Shown here piece after piece: positions 34,359-44,664 of a DNA stretch of 64,000 nucleotides (position 1 is its first letter; every line of letters starts with the position of its first letter). The stretch spans positions 2,604,001 to 2,668,000 of the forward strand of contig NZ_CP020821.1 in the NCBI RefSeq assembly GCF_002105755.1, in the 5' to 3' direction. Under the pieces are notes generated by a model, which worked only from the letters and a program-made list of their open reading frames with translations, did not search any database and had not been told where the DNA came from. The position numbers and the translations under genes are program-made. Source of the DNA: Mycobacterium colombiense CECT 3035. GTDB taxonomy: Bacteria; Actinomycetota; Actinomycetes; Mycobacteriales; Mycobacteriaceae.

Positions 34359-36356
34359 GTGTCCGAGCTGCTGGCCACCGCGGTGGCTGCGCTCGGCGGC
34401 AGCGAACGCGTCGGCCAGCAGGAGATGGCCGCCGCGGTGGCGCGGGCCTTCGCCACCGAGGAGCACCTGGTGGTGCAGGCGGGCACCGGCACCGGCAAGT
34501 CGCTCGCGTACCTGGTGCCCGCGATCGTGCACGCCCTCGACGACGACTCCCCCGTCGTCGTGTCCACGGCCACGATCGCCCTGCAGCGTCAGCTCGTCGA
34601 TCGGGATCTGCCCCGGCTGGTCGATGCGCTGGTCGACGCGCTGCCGCGCCGCCCGCAGTTCGCGTTGCTCAAGGGCCGGCGAAACTATCTGTGCTTGAAC
34701 AAGATTCACAACGGCGGCGCGGCCGACGGCGACGACGGCGACGACCGGCCGCAGGAGGAACTCTTCAACCCGATGGCGGTCAGCGCGTTGGGCCGCGACG
34801 TGCAGCGGCTCACCGAATGGGCGTCGAGCACCGAATCCGGCGATCGCGACGACCTGAAGCCCGGCGTTCCGGACCGATCCTGGTCGCAGGTCAGCGTTTC
34901 CGCGAGGGAATGCCTCGGGGTGGCGCGCTGCCCGTTCGGCACCGAGTGCTTCTCCGAACGGGCCAGGGCGCAGGCCGGCCGCGCCGACGTCGTGGTCACC
35001 AACCATGCGCTGCTGGCCATCGACGCGGTCGCCGAATCGGCGGTGTTGCCCGAGCATGCGCTGCTGGTCGTCGACGAGGCACACGAGCTGGTGGACCGGG
35101 TGACGTCGGTGGCCACCGCGGAGCTGACGTCGGCCTCCCTCGGGGTGGCCGCCCGGCGGATCGCCCGACTGGTCGACCCGGAATTGGTCCAGCGCCTGGA
35201 GGCGACGACGGCGAACTTCGCCTCGGTCATCCACGACGGCGCGCCGGGCCGCATCGACCGCCTGGACGACGAGCTGGCGACCTACCTGGCGGCGCTGCGC
35301 GACGTGGCGACCGCGGCGCGTTCGGCGATCGACACCACCAACGACCCCAAGGCGGCGTCGGCGCGCGCCGAAGCCGTTGCGGCACTGAGCGAGATCTCGG
35401 ACACGGCGTCGCGCGTGCTGGAATCGTTCGGCCCGGCCATCCCCGACCGCACCGACGTGGTGTGGCTGGAACACGAGGAGATCAGAGGCTCGTCGCGTCC
35501 GGTGTTGCGGGTGGCGCCGCTGTCGGTCGCGGGGCTGCTGCGGTCCCGGGTGTTCTCGCGTTCGACGGTGGTGCTGACGTCGGCGACGCTGACCATCGGC
35601 GGTTCGTTCGACGCCATGGCCACGGCGTGGGGACTGACCGCCGAGGATGACGACGACGCGCGCTGGCGCGGCCTGGACGTCGGTTCGCCGTTCCAGCACG
35701 CCAAAGCCGGAATCCTGTACGTGGCCGCGCATTTACCCCCACCCGGACGCGACGGCACCGGTTCGGCCGAGCAGCTGAGCGAGATCGCCGGACTCATCGC
35801 CGCCGCCGACGGGCGCACCCTGGGCCTGTTCTCGTCGATGCGGGCGGCACGGGCGGCCGCCGAGGCGATGCGCGAACGCCTCTCGACGCCGGTGTTGTGC
35901 CAGGGCGACGACAGCACGTCGGCGCTCGTCGAGCAGTTCAGCGCCGACCCGCAGACGTCCCTGTTCGGCACGCTGTCGCTGTGGCAGGGCGTCGACGTGC
36001 CCGGGCCGTCGCTGTCGTTGGTGCTGATCGACCGCATCCCGTTCCCCCGCCCCGACGACCCCCTGCTGGGTGCGCGTCAGCGCGCGGTCGCCGCGCGCGG
36101 CGGCAACGGCTTCATGGCCGTCGCGGCCAACCACGCGGCGCTGCTGCTTGCGCAGGGATCGGGGCGGCTGTTGCGCCGCGTCACCGATCGCGGAGTGGTC
36201 GCGGTGCTCGACTCGCGCATGGTCACCGCCGGCTACGGCGGCTACCTGCGGGCCTCGTTGCCGCCGTTCTGGCAGACCACCAACGGCGAGCAGGTGCGCC
36301 AGGCGCTGCAGCGGTTGCGCACCGCCCCGGCCGCCGAAGAGGGCCTGTCGGCCTGA
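34359..36356 (+). CDS. dinG: DinG-type iron-sulfur DNA helicase
   Basis: 665 aa from a GTG with GAGG nine bases upstream. Superfamily 2 helicase of the XPD/DinG type, acting on G-quadruplex, R-loop and other damaged structures. Walker A AGTGTGKS at 41-48; DEAH at 239-242; four cysteines at 112, 185, 191 and 197 (CLNK; ARECLGVARCPFGTEC) placed to hold a 4Fe-4S cluster; C-terminal helicase motifs LFGTLSLWQGVDVPG and QGSGRLLRR. The M. tuberculosis homologue is Rv1329c. It is convergent with glgP (8-base gap). Confidence 0.95.
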   Translation: MSELLATAVAALGGSERVGQQEMAAAVARAFATEEHLVVQAGTGTGKSLAYLVPAIVHALDDDSPVVVSTATIALQRQLVDRDLPRLVDALVDALPRRPQFALLKGRRNYLCLNKIHNGGAADGDDGDDRPQEELFNPMAVSALGRDVQRLTEWASSTESGDRDDLKPGVPDRSWSQVSVSARECLGVARCPFGTECFSERARAQAGRADVVVTNHALLAIDAVAESAVLPEHALLVVDEAHELVDRVTSVATAELTSASLGVAARRIARLVDPELVQRLEATTANFASVIHDGAPGRIDRLDDELATYLAALRDVATAARSAIDTTNDPKAASARAEAVAALSEISDTASRVLESFGPAIPDRTDVVWLEHEEIRGSSRPVLRVAPLSVAGLLRSRVFSRSTVVLTSATLTIGGSFDAMATAWGLTAEDDDDARWRGLDVGSPFQHAKAGILYVAAHLPPPGRDGTGSAEQLSEIAGLIAAADGRTLGLFSSMRAARAAAEAMRERLSTPVLCQGDDSTSALVEQFSADPQTSLFGTLSLWQGVDVPGPSLSLVLIDRIPFPRPDDPLLGARQRAVAARGGNGFMAVAANHAALLLAQGSGRLLRRVTDRGVVAVLDSRMVTAGYGGYLRASLPPFWQTTNGEQVRQALQRLRTAPAAEEGLSA

Positions 36357-36364
36357 CGGTCCGG

Positions 36365-39010
36365 TTATCGCGCCAGCGTGACCAGGCCGAGCTCGTTGCT
36401 GGCCGCCAGCATCGGGTTGTGCGGCAGCACGCGCACGGTGTAGCCGACCGATCCCGCCAGCGGCAGCGGCGTCGTCGTCGAGAAGACCTGGTTGCCGCCC
36501 TCGGCGGTGCCGGTGTAGGACATCTCGACGGTGATCGGCTCCAGCAGTGCGTCGCTGGCGTCCACGCGACCCACCACCGCCTGCACGGTCACCTCGTCGG
36601 GCGCCAGGCCGGCCAGCTGCACGGTGGCGGTCAGGGTCAGCTTGGAGCCGAGCACGGGGCTGTCCGGCAGGCCGGTGCTGTCCACGTCGGTGATGACGAT
36701 CTTGGGCCAGGCCTCCTGGGCGCGCCGGCGGTAGGCGGCCAGTTCACGGGCGGCGCCGAACTCGCCGCCGCCCGCCGCGTCGTCGGCCGGGGCGATCGTC
36801 TTGCGCAGCGACTGCGCGGCGGGGGTGTAGTACTGCTCGACGTAGTCGCGCACCATGCGCGACGCCAACACTTTTGGACCGAGCGTCTGCACCGTGTGGC
36901 GCACCATCTCGATCCAGCGCGGCGGCACGCCGTGTTCGTCGCGTTCGTAGAACTTCGGCGCCACGGCGTCTTCCAGCAGGGTGTAGAGCCCGCCGGACTC
37001 CAGGTCGTCGCGCCGGTCCTCGTCGGTCACGCCGTCGGCAGACGGTATCTCCCAACCGTTTTCGCCGTCGTACCACTCGTCCCACCAGCCGTCGCGGATG
37101 GACAGGTTCAGCCCGCCGTTGAGTGCGCTCTTCATTCCCGAAGTGCCGCAAGCCTCCAACGGCCGCAGCGGATTGTTCAGCCACACGTCGCAGCCCCAAT
37201 ACAGCAGCCGCGCCATGGACATGTCGTAGTCGGGCAGAAACGCGATGCGGTGGCGCACCTCGGGCCGGTCGGCGAAGCGCACCACCTGCTGGATCAGCGC
37301 CTTGCCGCCGTCGTCGGCCGGGTGCGATTTCCCGGCGACGATCAGCTGAATGGGCCGTTCCGAGTCGAGCAGCAGCTGCTCCAGCCGATGCGGATCGCGC
37401 AGCATCAGCGTCAGCCGCTTGTAGGTCGGCACCCGCCGGGCGAAGCCGACGGTCAGCACCTCGGGGTCGAAGGCCGTTGCGATCCAACCTAATTCGGCTT
37501 CCGAGGCGCCCCGTTCCAGCCAGGAGCGGCGCAGCCGCCGCCGGACGTCGTCGACCAACAGGGACCGCAGCTGCGAGCGGATCCACCACAGGTGGCCCGC
37601 GTCAACTTGCTTGAGGCGCAGCCAAACCCCCGGATCGCTGAACGAATCCGACCCGGCCAGCTCACGGCCCAGCTGCAGCCACTGCGGGGCCGCCCACGTG
37701 CGCGCGTGCACACCGTTGGTGATCGAGCCGATCGGCACCTCGCTCGCGTCGAAGCCGGGCCACAACTCGTTGAACATCGACCGGCTCACCCGGCCGTGCA
37801 GCGACGACACACCGTTGGCGCGCTGGGCGAGCCGAAGACCCATGTGCGCCATGTTGAACTTGGTGGGGTCGTCCTCGGCGCCCAGCGCCAGGATGCGGGC
37901 CGTCGGCACCCCCGGCAGCAACACGGGAGTCGCGTCGGACGTCGCGGCCTTCTCGGCGACTTCCGCCTCATCGCCGGCGTGGTCGTCGAAGTACAGCTTC
38001 ACCATCTCGATGGGGAACCGGTCGATGCCGGCGGGCACCGGGGTGTGGGTGGTGAACACCGTGCTGGAGCGCACGACGGTCAGCGCGGTGTCGAAGTCCA
38101 GTCCCGGACCGGTCATCAGCTCGCGGATACGTTCGGCTCCGAGGAAACCCGCGTGGCCCTCGTTCATGTGGAACACCTCGGGTGCGGGCAGACCATGGAT
38201 ATCGGTGAAGGCACGGATCGCCCGCACTCCGCCGATGCCGGCCAGGATCTCCTGCCTCATCCGGTGTTCCTGGTCGCCCCCGTAGAGGCGGTCGGTGACG
38301 CTACGCAGATCGTGCTCGTTCTCCGGCACGTCGGAATCCAACAGCAGCAGCGGAACCCGGCCCACCTGCGCGACCCAGATGCGGGCGTGCAGTTGCGCGG
38401 AGTCGGGCAGCATCAGCTCGACCAGGGCGGGCTCACCGGTCGCATCGGTCAGCAGCCGCAACGGCAGACCCTGCGGGTCCAGCGAGGGATAGGTCTCGTT
38501 CTGCCAGCCGTCGGCGGTCAGCGACTGACGGAAGTAGCCGGACCGGTAGTAGAGCCCCACCGCGATCAGCGGCACGCCCAGATCGGACGCGGACTTCAGG
38601 TGGTCGCCGGCAAGGATTCCCAAGCCGCCGGAGTAGTTGGGCAGCACTTCGGCGATGCCGAACTCCATCGAGAAGTAGGCGACCGCGGCCGGCATTTCGG
38701 CGCCTTGCTCCTGCCGCTGCTGGTACCACAACGGGCGGCTCAGGTAATCGTTCAGATCGGCGGCCAGGGCGTCGAGCCGGCCCAGGAACGCCTCTTCCAT
38801 CGCCAGCTCGTCGAGACGCGCCGGGTTCACCGCGCCCAGCAACGCCACCGGATCGCAGGCGCACCGGTCCCAGAGTTCGGGGTCGATGGTCGCGAAAAGC
38901 TCCTGGGTGGGCTTGTCCCACGACCAGCGCAGGTTCGTCGACAGGTGGTCCAGCGCGGTCAGGCGCTCCGGAAGGTGAGCACGGACGGTAAACCGGCGGA
39001 GGGCTTTCAC
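36365..39010 (-). CDS. glgP: alpha-glucan (glycogen/maltodextrin) phosphorylase
   Basis: 881 aa. Releases glucose 1-phosphate from alpha-1,4-glucans. It belongs to the actinobacterial GlgP group: LDHLSTNLRWSWDKPTQELF at the N-terminus, EFGIAEVLPNYSGGLGILAGDHLKSASDLGVPL for the glucan site, HMNEGHAGFL, and the pyridoxal-phosphate lysine Lys627 in ACGTSGMKSALNG. The extra beta-rich C-terminal domain (VLPHNPMLAASNELGLVTLAR) is typical of this group. It diverges from glgE with a 221-base promoter region, so glucan breakdown and the GlgE pathway may be regulated together. Confidence 0.95.
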   Translation of the reverse strand: MKALRRFTVRAHLPERLTALDHLSTNLRWSWDKPTQELFATIDPELWDRCACDPVALLGAVNPARLDELAMEEAFLGRLDALAADLNDYLSRPLWYQQRQEQGAEMPAAVAYFSMEFGIAEVLPNYSGGLGILAGDHLKSASDLGVPLIAVGLYYRSGYFRQSLTADGWQNETYPSLDPQGLPLRLLTDATGEPALVELMLPDSAQLHARIWVAQVGRVPLLLLDSDVPENEHDLRSVTDRLYGGDQEHRMRQEILAGIGGVRAIRAFTDIHGLPAPEVFHMNEGHAGFLGAERIRELMTGPGLDFDTALTVVRSSTVFTTHTPVPAGIDRFPIEMVKLYFDDHAGDEAEVAEKAATSDATPVLLPGVPTARILALGAEDDPTKFNMAHMGLRLAQRANGVSSLHGRVSRSMFNELWPGFDASEVPIGSITNGVHARTWAAPQWLQLGRELAGSDSFSDPGVWLRLKQVDAGHLWWIRSQLRSLLVDDVRRRLRRSWLERGASEAELGWIATAFDPEVLTVGFARRVPTYKRLTLMLRDPHRLEQLLLDSERPIQLIVAGKSHPADDGGKALIQQVVRFADRPEVRHRIAFLPDYDMSMARLLYWGCDVWLNNPLRPLEACGTSGMKSALNGGLNLSIRDGWWDEWYDGENGWEIPSADGVTDEDRRDDLESGGLYTLLEDAVAPKFYERDEHGVPPRWIEMVRHTVQTLGPKVLASRMVRDYVEQYYTPAAQSLRKTIAPADDAAGGGEFGAARELAAYRRRAQEAWPKIVITDVDSTGLPDSPVLGSKLTLTATVQLAGLAPDEVTVQAVVGRVDASDALLEPITVEMSYTGTAEGGNQVFSTTTPLPLAGSVGYTVRVLPHNPMLAASNELGLVTLAR

Positions 39011-39142
39011 GCGTTAATACCTTACTGAGGTTCCCCGTCCGCGCACTGCGGCGGGAAGGGCCGCTTTTCCCCGGCGGTGTGTGACCGGAGACTAGGGTGG
39101 GTATCGGGTAGTTATCGGGGTCGCAACGATGCCTCCCCGCAC

Positions 39143-39178
39143 AGAAAGTTTCCCCACGACAGGAAGTTTCCCGACGAG
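39143..39178. repeat. Tandem 18-bp direct repeat in the glgP-glgE promoter region
   Basis: Two adjacent 18-base copies (39143-39160 and 39161-39178) sharing 15 of 18 bases with a common AAGTTTCCC core. They lie 54-89 bases before the glgE start and 133-168 bases upstream of glgP. They may be regulator sites or local duplication. The rest of the 221-base gap holds AT-rich stretches at 39011-39025 and 39095-39120 that suit the two divergent promoters. Confidence 0.5.
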
Positions 39179-39231
39179 CGGCATTCCGCGCGGAGCACAC
39201 CGCGGGATCGGCCGCCCACAATCGGAACGGA

Positions 39232-41331
39232 GTGGTGGTGCCCGGTCGTGTCGAGATCGATAACGTCCAGCCGGTCGTTTCCTGTGGCGCGTATCCCGCG
39301 AAAGCCGTGGTCGGCGAAGTTGTGCCGGTCAGCGCGGCCGTATGGCGGGAAGGCCACGAAGCGGTCGCGGCGACCTTGGTCGTGCGCTACCTCGGGCCCG
39401 GCTACCCGCAGGTAACCGAGACGCGCCGCGTCAAGGCGGTTCAGGCCCCGGAGAAGCCGGTCACCGAACGTGACGGCAGGCCCGACCAGCAACGGATCAA
39501 ACCGCTGCTGCTGCCGATGACGATGGGCCTGGAGCCCTACGTTTTCCACGGTCAGTTCACCCCCGATCAGGTCGGGCTGTGGACGTTCCGGGTCGACGGG
39601 TGGGGCGACCCCATTCATTCGTGGCGGCACGGGGTGATCGCCAAGCTGGACGCCGGTCAGGGCGAGACCGAACTGTCCAACGATCTGCTGGTCGGTGCGG
39701 GCCTGTTCGAGCGCGCGGCGACGGGCGTGCCACGCGCACTGCGCGAACCGCTGCTGGCCGCGGCCGCCGCGCTGCGCAAGCCCGGCGACCCGGTGACCCG
39801 GACCGCGCGGGCGCTGGGGCCCGAGATCGAGGAAATCCTGGCCGACTACCCGTTGCGCGACCTGGTCACCCGCGGCGAGCAGTACGGCGTCTGGGTGGAC
39901 CGGCCGCTGGCCCGGTTCGGATCCTGGTACGAGATGTTTCCCCGGTCGACCGGCGGGTGGGACGCCGAAGGCAACCCCGTGCACGGCACCTTCGCCACGG
40001 CGGCCGCCCAGCTTCCGCGCATCGCGGCAATGGGATTCGACGTCGTCTACCTGCCGCCGATCCACCCGATCGGCAAGGTACATCGCAAGGGCCGCAACAA
40101 CTCTCCCACCGCTGCGCCCGGAGATGTGGGATCGCCCTGGGCGATCGGCAGCGACGAGGGCGGCCACGACGCCGTGCACCCGGACCTGGGCACCATCGAC
40201 GACTTCGACGACTTCGTCGCCGCGACGCGCGAGCTGGGCATGGAGGTGGCGCTTGACCTGGCGCTGCAGTGCGCGCCGGATCACCCCTGGGCGCGCGATC
40301 ACCGCAACTGGTTCACCGAATTGCCCGACGGCACCATCGCTTACGCGGAAAACCCGCCGAAGAAGTACCAGGACATCTATCCGATCAATTTCGACAACGA
40401 CCCGGCCGGCCTCTACGACGAGGTGTTGCGGGTGGTCCGGCACTGGATGGACCACGGCGTCAAGTTCTTTCGCGTCGACAACCCGCACACGAAGCCGCCG
40501 GATTTCTGGGCCTGGCTGATCGCCACGGTCAAGGCCATCGATCCCGACGTGCTGTTCCTGTCCGAGGCGTTCACACCGCCGGCCCGGCAGTACGGCCTGG
40601 CGAAGCTGGGCTTCACCCAGTCCTACAGCTACTTCACCTGGCGCACCGCCAAGTGGGAGCTGACCGAATTCGGCAACGACATCGCCAACCTCGCCGACTT
40701 CCGCCGGCCCAACCTGTTCGTCAACACCCCCGACATCCTGCACGCGATCCTGCAGCACAACGGGCCCGGCATGTTCGCCATCCGCGCGGTGCTGGCGGCG
40801 ACCATGGGGCCGGCGTGGGGCGTGTACTCGGGCTACGAACTGTTCGAGCACCGCGCGGTGCGGGAGGGCAGCGAGGAGTACCTGGACTCGGAGAAATACG
40901 AATTGCGGCCCCGCGACTTCGCGGGTGCCCTCGCCGAAGGCCGGTCGCTCGAGCCATTCATCACGCAGCTCAACGCAATTCGCCGGCTACATCCCGCGCT
41001 GGAGCAGCTGCGCACGATCCATTTTCACAGCGTGGACAACGATGCGTTGCTCGCCTATTCCAAGTTCGATCCGACCACCGGCGACTGCGTGTTGGTGGTC
41101 GTGACGCTCAACGCGTACGGCACCGAGGAGGCGACGCTGTTTTTAGACATGGCCGCTTTGGGTATGGAGCCATACGAGCGCTTTTGGGTGCGCGACGAAA
41201 TCACCGGCCAGGAATTCCAGTGGGGGCAGGCTAATTACGTCCGGCTCGACCCCGGGGAGGCGGTCGCGCACATCATCAACATGCCACTCATACCGCACGA
41301 CGCACGAATGACACTGCTACGCAGGCATTGA
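39232..41331 (+). CDS. glgE: GlgE alpha-1,4-glucan:maltose-1-phosphate maltosyltransferase
   Basis: 699 aa. Extends alpha-glucan with maltose from maltose 1-phosphate, the last step of the trehalose-to-glucan pathway. GH13 family: [22 protein letters not shown], nucleophile Asp416 in [11 protein letters not shown], acid/base Glu445 in [18 protein letters not shown] downstream, and N-terminal beta-domains. Start: three GTG codons in a row at 39232-39240 with AACGGAG just before; the first is used. M. tuberculosis has about 14 more N-terminal residues, and a remnant of that coding sequence is seen in another frame here. glgB follows 35 bases downstream. Confidence 0.95.
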   Translation: MVVPGRVEIDNVQPVVSCGAYPAKAVVGEVVPVSAAVWREGHEAVAATLVVRYLGPGYPQVTETRRVKAVQAPEKPVTERDGRPDQQRIKPLLLPMTMGLEPYVFHGQFTPDQVGLWTFRVDGWGDPIHSWRHGVIAKLDAGQGETELSNDLLVGAGLFERAATGVPRALREPLLAAAAALRKPGDPVTRTARALGPEIEEILADYPLRDLVTRGEQYGVWVDRPLARFGSWYEMFPRSTGGWDAEGNPVHGTFATAAAQLPRIAAMGFDVVYLPPIHPIGKVHRKGRNNSPTAAPGDVGSPWAIGSDEGGHDAVHPDLGTIDDFDDFVAATRELGMEVALDLALQCAPDHPWARDHRNWFTELPDGTIAYAENPPKKYQDIYPINFDNDPAGLYDEVLRVVRHWMDHGVKFFRVDNPHTKPPDFWAWLIATVKAIDPDVLFLSEAFTPPARQYGLAKLGFTQSYSYFTWRTAKWELTEFGNDIANLADFRRPNLFVNTPDILHAILQHNGPGMFAIRAVLAATMGPAWGVYSGYELFEHRAVREGSEEYLDSEKYELRPRDFAGALAEGRSLEPFITQLNAIRRLHPALEQLRTIHFHSVDNDALLAYSKFDPTTGDCVLVVVTLNAYGTEEATLFLDMAALGMEPYERFWVRDEITGQEFQWGQANYVRLDPGEAVAHIINMPLIPHDARMTLLRRH

Positions 41332-41366
41332 GACAGGACAAGAAACGGACCGGAGGTGAAAGGGAC

Positions 41367-43562
41367 ATGAGCCAAGCCGACCAACTCGCTCGGACACACT
41401 TGGCGCCCGATCCGGCCGACCTGTCGCGCCTGATCGCTGGCACCCACCACAACCCGCACAGCATTCTGGGCGCACACGAATACGGCGATCACACCGTCAT
41501 ACGGGCGTACCGCCCGCACGCGGTCGAGGTCGTCGCGCTGGTCGGCGACGACCGGTTCCCGATGCAGCACATCGAATCCGGCCTGTTCGCCGTGGTGTTG
41601 CCGTTCGTCAACTTGATCGACTATCGGCTGCAGATCACCTACGAGGGTGCCGAGCCGTACGTCGTCGCCGACGCATACCGCTTCCTGCCGACGCTGGGCG
41701 AGGTCGACCTGCACCTGTTCGGGGAGGGACGCCACGAGCGGCTCTGGGAAGTCCTTGGCGCACATCCGCGCTCGTTCACCACGGCCGACGGCGTCGTCAC
41801 CGGGGTGTCGTTCGCGGTGTGGGCGCCCAACGCCAAGGGCATCAACCTGATCGGTGAGTTCAACGGCTGGACCGGAGGGGAAGCCCCGATGCGGGTGCTG
41901 GGCTCATCGGGCGTGTGGGAGCTGTTCTGGCCCGGGTTCCCCCTCGACGGGCTGTACAAGTTCCGCGTGCACGGCGCCGACGGTGTGGTGACCGAGCGGG
42001 CCGACCCGATGGCGTTCGCCACCGAGGTGCCGCCGCACACCGCCTCTCGGGTCACGCGCAGCGAGTACACCTGGGAAGACGCCGACTGGATGACCGAACG
42101 CGCGCAGCGCAATCCGGTATTCGAGCCGATGAGCACCTACGAGGTTCACCTGGGTTCCTGGCGTCCCGGGCTCAACTACCGCCAGTTGGCGCGCGAACTG
42201 ACGGATTACGTGGTGGAACACGGCTTCACCCACGTCGAGTTGCTGCCGGTCGCCGAGCACCCGTTCGCCGGGTCGTGGGGCTACCAGGTGACGTCGTACT
42301 ACGCGCCGACGTCCCGGTTCGGCACACCGGACGAGTTCCGCGCCCTGGTCGACGCCTTGCACCAGGCCGGCATCGGCGTGCTGGTGGACTGGGTGCCCGC
42401 GCACTTCCCCAAGGACGCCTGGGCGCTGGGCCGATTCGACGGCACACCGCTCTACGAGCACTCCGACCCGAAGCGCGGCGAGCAACTCGATTGGGGCACT
42501 TACGTATTCGACTTCGGTCGCCGAGAGGTCCGTAACTTCCTGGTGGCCAACGCGCTGTTCTGGCTCGAGGAGTTCCACATCGACGGCCTGCGAGTGGACG
42601 CGGTCGCCTCGATGCTCTACCTGGATTACTCGCGCCCAGAGGGCGGCTGGACCCCCAACATCTACGGCGGCCGCGAGAACCTGGAGGCCGTGCAATTCCT
42701 GCAGGAGATGAACGCGACGGTGCACAAGACCGCCCCGGGCATCGTCACCATCGCCGAGGAGTCCACCTCGTGGCCCGGGGTCACGCGGCCGACCACCCTT
42801 GGCGGCCTGGGCTTTTCGATGAAGTGGAACATGGGCTGGATGCACGACACGCTCGACTACATCAGCCGCGATCCGATCTACCGCAGCTTCCACCACCACG
42901 AGATGACCTTCTCGATGCTCTACGCGTTCAGCGAGAACTATGTCCTGCCGATCAGCCACGACGAGGTGGTGCACGGCAAGGGCACGCTGTGGGGCCGGAT
43001 GCCGGGCAACAACCACGTCAAGGCGGCCGGGCTGCGCAGCCTGCTGGCCTACCAGTGGGCGCACCCGGGCAAGCAATTGCTGTTCATGGGACAGGAATTC
43101 GGCCAGCGCGCCGAGTGGTCCGAGGAGCGCGGCCTGGACTGGTGGCAGCTCGACGAACAGGGGTTCTCCAACGGGGTGCTGCGCCTGGTCCGCGACATCA
43201 ACGACATCTATCGCAGCCACCCGGCGTTGTGGAGCCAGGACACCGTGCCCGACGGCTACTCCTGGATCGACGCCAACGACTCGGGCAACAACGTGTTGAG
43301 CTTCCTGCGCTACGGCAAGGACGGCTCGGTGATGGCGTGCGTGTTCAACTTCGCCGGCGCCGAGCACGGCGGATACCGGCTGGGCCTGCCGTCGGCCGGC
43401 CGCTGGCGCGAGGTGCTCAACACCGACGCGGCCGCCTACAATGGTTCGGGGATCGGCAACATGGGCGGCGTGGACGCCACCGAGGATCCGTGGCACGGCC
43501 GGCCCGCCTCGGCGCTGCTGGTGCTGCCGCCCACGTCGGCGTTGTGGCTCGAGCCCGAGTAA
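41367..43562 (+). CDS. glgB: 1,4-alpha-glucan branching enzyme
   Basis: 731 aa from the ATG at 41367, preceded by GGAGGTGAAAGGGAC; the same length as the M. tuberculosis enzyme. Introduces alpha-1,6 branches into the linear glucan made by GlgE and GlgA. Two N-terminal carbohydrate-binding beta-sandwich domains ([34 protein letters not shown]), then the GH13 barrel with nucleophile Asp411 ([12 protein letters not shown]), acid Glu464 ([10 protein letters not shown]) and [11 protein letters not shown]. Co-transcribed with glgE. Loss of this gene is harmful in mycobacteria because maltose 1-phosphate builds up. Confidence 0.97.
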   Translation: MSQADQLARTHLAPDPADLSRLIAGTHHNPHSILGAHEYGDHTVIRAYRPHAVEVVALVGDDRFPMQHIESGLFAVVLPFVNLIDYRLQITYEGAEPYVVADAYRFLPTLGEVDLHLFGEGRHERLWEVLGAHPRSFTTADGVVTGVSFAVWAPNAKGINLIGEFNGWTGGEAPMRVLGSSGVWELFWPGFPLDGLYKFRVHGADGVVTERADPMAFATEVPPHTASRVTRSEYTWEDADWMTERAQRNPVFEPMSTYEVHLGSWRPGLNYRQLARELTDYVVEHGFTHVELLPVAEHPFAGSWGYQVTSYYAPTSRFGTPDEFRALVDALHQAGIGVLVDWVPAHFPKDAWALGRFDGTPLYEHSDPKRGEQLDWGTYVFDFGRREVRNFLVANALFWLEEFHIDGLRVDAVASMLYLDYSRPEGGWTPNIYGGRENLEAVQFLQEMNATVHKTAPGIVTIAEESTSWPGVTRPTTLGGLGFSMKWNMGWMHDTLDYISRDPIYRSFHHHEMTFSMLYAFSENYVLPISHDEVVHGKGTLWGRMPGNNHVKAAGLRSLLAYQWAHPGKQLLFMGQEFGQRAEWSEERGLDWWQLDEQGFSNGVLRLVRDINDIYRSHPALWSQDTVPDGYSWIDANDSGNNVLSFLRYGKDGSVMACVFNFAGAEHGGYRLGLPSAGRWREVLNTDAAAYNGSGIGNMGGVDATEDPWHGRPASALLVLPPTSALWLEPE

Positions 43563-43569
43563 CGCCGGG

Positions 43570-44484
43570 TCAGTACAGCGCGTTGGCGAGGTTGCGCCGT
43601 CCGGCGGCAACCTCGGGATCGGTCGGGTCGAAGAGCTCGAACAGCTCGACCAGCCGGGTGCGCACCAGGGTGCGGTCGTCCCCGGATGTGCTGCGCACCA
43701 AGGCGATCAGGCGATCGAAGGCGGGACCGACATCCTGATTGAGGATCTGTACGTCGGCCGCCGCCAGGGCGGCCTGGATGTCACCGGGCGCGGCGTCGGC
43801 GACGGCGACGGCATCCGGGCGTTGCGCGGTTGCGCGCGTGAGGAAGTCGATTTGGCGAATCGCACCCTTGGCTTCGGCGCTGGCCGGGTTGGCGTCCAGG
43901 ATCGACTGGTACGACGCCTTGGCCGCCTCGAAGTCGCCGTCCTCCAGCTGTTGGCGCGCCGCGGCCAGCTCGGGGTCGACCTCCTCGGCCTCGCCGGATC
44001 CCGTTGCGCCCTTGAGCTTTCCGGCGGTCGCCGAGAGGATCTGATCCAACCAGCCACGCAACTGCTCGGCCGGCTGCATTCCCTGGAAACTCGATATCGG
44101 CTGACCCGCGGCCAGCGCCACCACGGTCGGGACCGCGTCGACACCGAAGATCTGCGCGACCCTGGGCGCGACGTCGACGTTGACCGTCGTCAACGACCAC
44201 TTGCCGTTGTCCTGGGCGGCCAGGCCGGCGAAGGTGTCGAGCAGCTGCACGCACGCGTCGCTGCGCGGTGACCACAGCAGCACGACGACGGGCACTTCCT
44301 CGGACCGCAGCAGCACCTCGGCCTCGAAGTTGGCCTCGGTGACGGCAATGATTCCGGCGTCACCCCCGGCCGCCGACGGCGCGGACGCTCCGGGAGGGCC
44401 CGCGGGCTGGGGCCGCTGCTTGAGAGCCGAGAGGTCGACCGCACCAGCCAGGGCGGGGCCAATAGAAGGTCGCGGACGTGTCAC
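43570..44484 (-). CDS. thioredoxin-fold/TPR co-chaperone-like protein (Rv1324 homologue)
   Basis: 304 aa from a GTG. Residues about 45-155 are a thioredoxin domain (VTEANFEAEVLLRSEEVPVVVLLWSPRSDACVQLLDTF), but the active site reads WSPRSDAC: the first cysteine of CxxC is absent, so disulphide exchange is unlikely. Residues about 165-300 form TPR-like helices (ARQQLEDGDFEAAKASYQSIL). This CnoX/YbbN layout is that of a holdase that passes unfolded proteins to chaperones. Convergent with glgB (7-base gap). A CRP-like site lies 112 bases upstream. Confidence 0.88.
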   Translation of the reverse strand: MTRPRPSIGPALAGAVDLSALKQRPQPAGPPGASAPSAAGGDAGIIAVTEANFEAEVLLRSEEVPVVVLLWSPRSDACVQLLDTFAGLAAQDNGKWSLTTVNVDVAPRVAQIFGVDAVPTVVALAAGQPISSFQGMQPAEQLRGWLDQILSATAGKLKGATGSGEAEEVDPELAAARQQLEDGDFEAAKASYQSILDANPASAEAKGAIRQIDFLTRATAQRPDAVAVADAAPGDIQAALAAADVQILNQDVGPAFDRLIALVRSTSGDDRTLVRTRLVELFELFDPTDPEVAAGRRNLANALY

Positions 44485-44595
44485 GCCGTCAAGTTTGTCA
44501 TGCGGATGGGCTACCCATCCACCCGGTCGAGACGGCGCTCAGGCGGCGCCGCCACGGGGTGGAAAAGCCCGCCGAAAGGGGCCGTGAACGGCAAA

Positions 44596-44611
44596 TATGA
44601 CGAAGATCACA
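44596..44611. promoter_or_regulatory. CRP/Cmr-like site upstream of the thioredoxin-fold gene
   Basis: Read on the minus strand it is TGTGA-TCTTCG-TCATA, matching the mycobacterial CRP consensus TGTGA-N6-TCACA at 9 of 10 defined bases. It lies 112 bases before the start of the gene at 44484, in the 180-base gap between fadA4 and that gene. No small gene was recognised in this gap. Confidence 0.45.
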
Positions 44612-44664
44612 ATTCGACATCGGCGCGTCGCGCCAGCAACGTCGGACGGAAGCCCGAACTCCCG

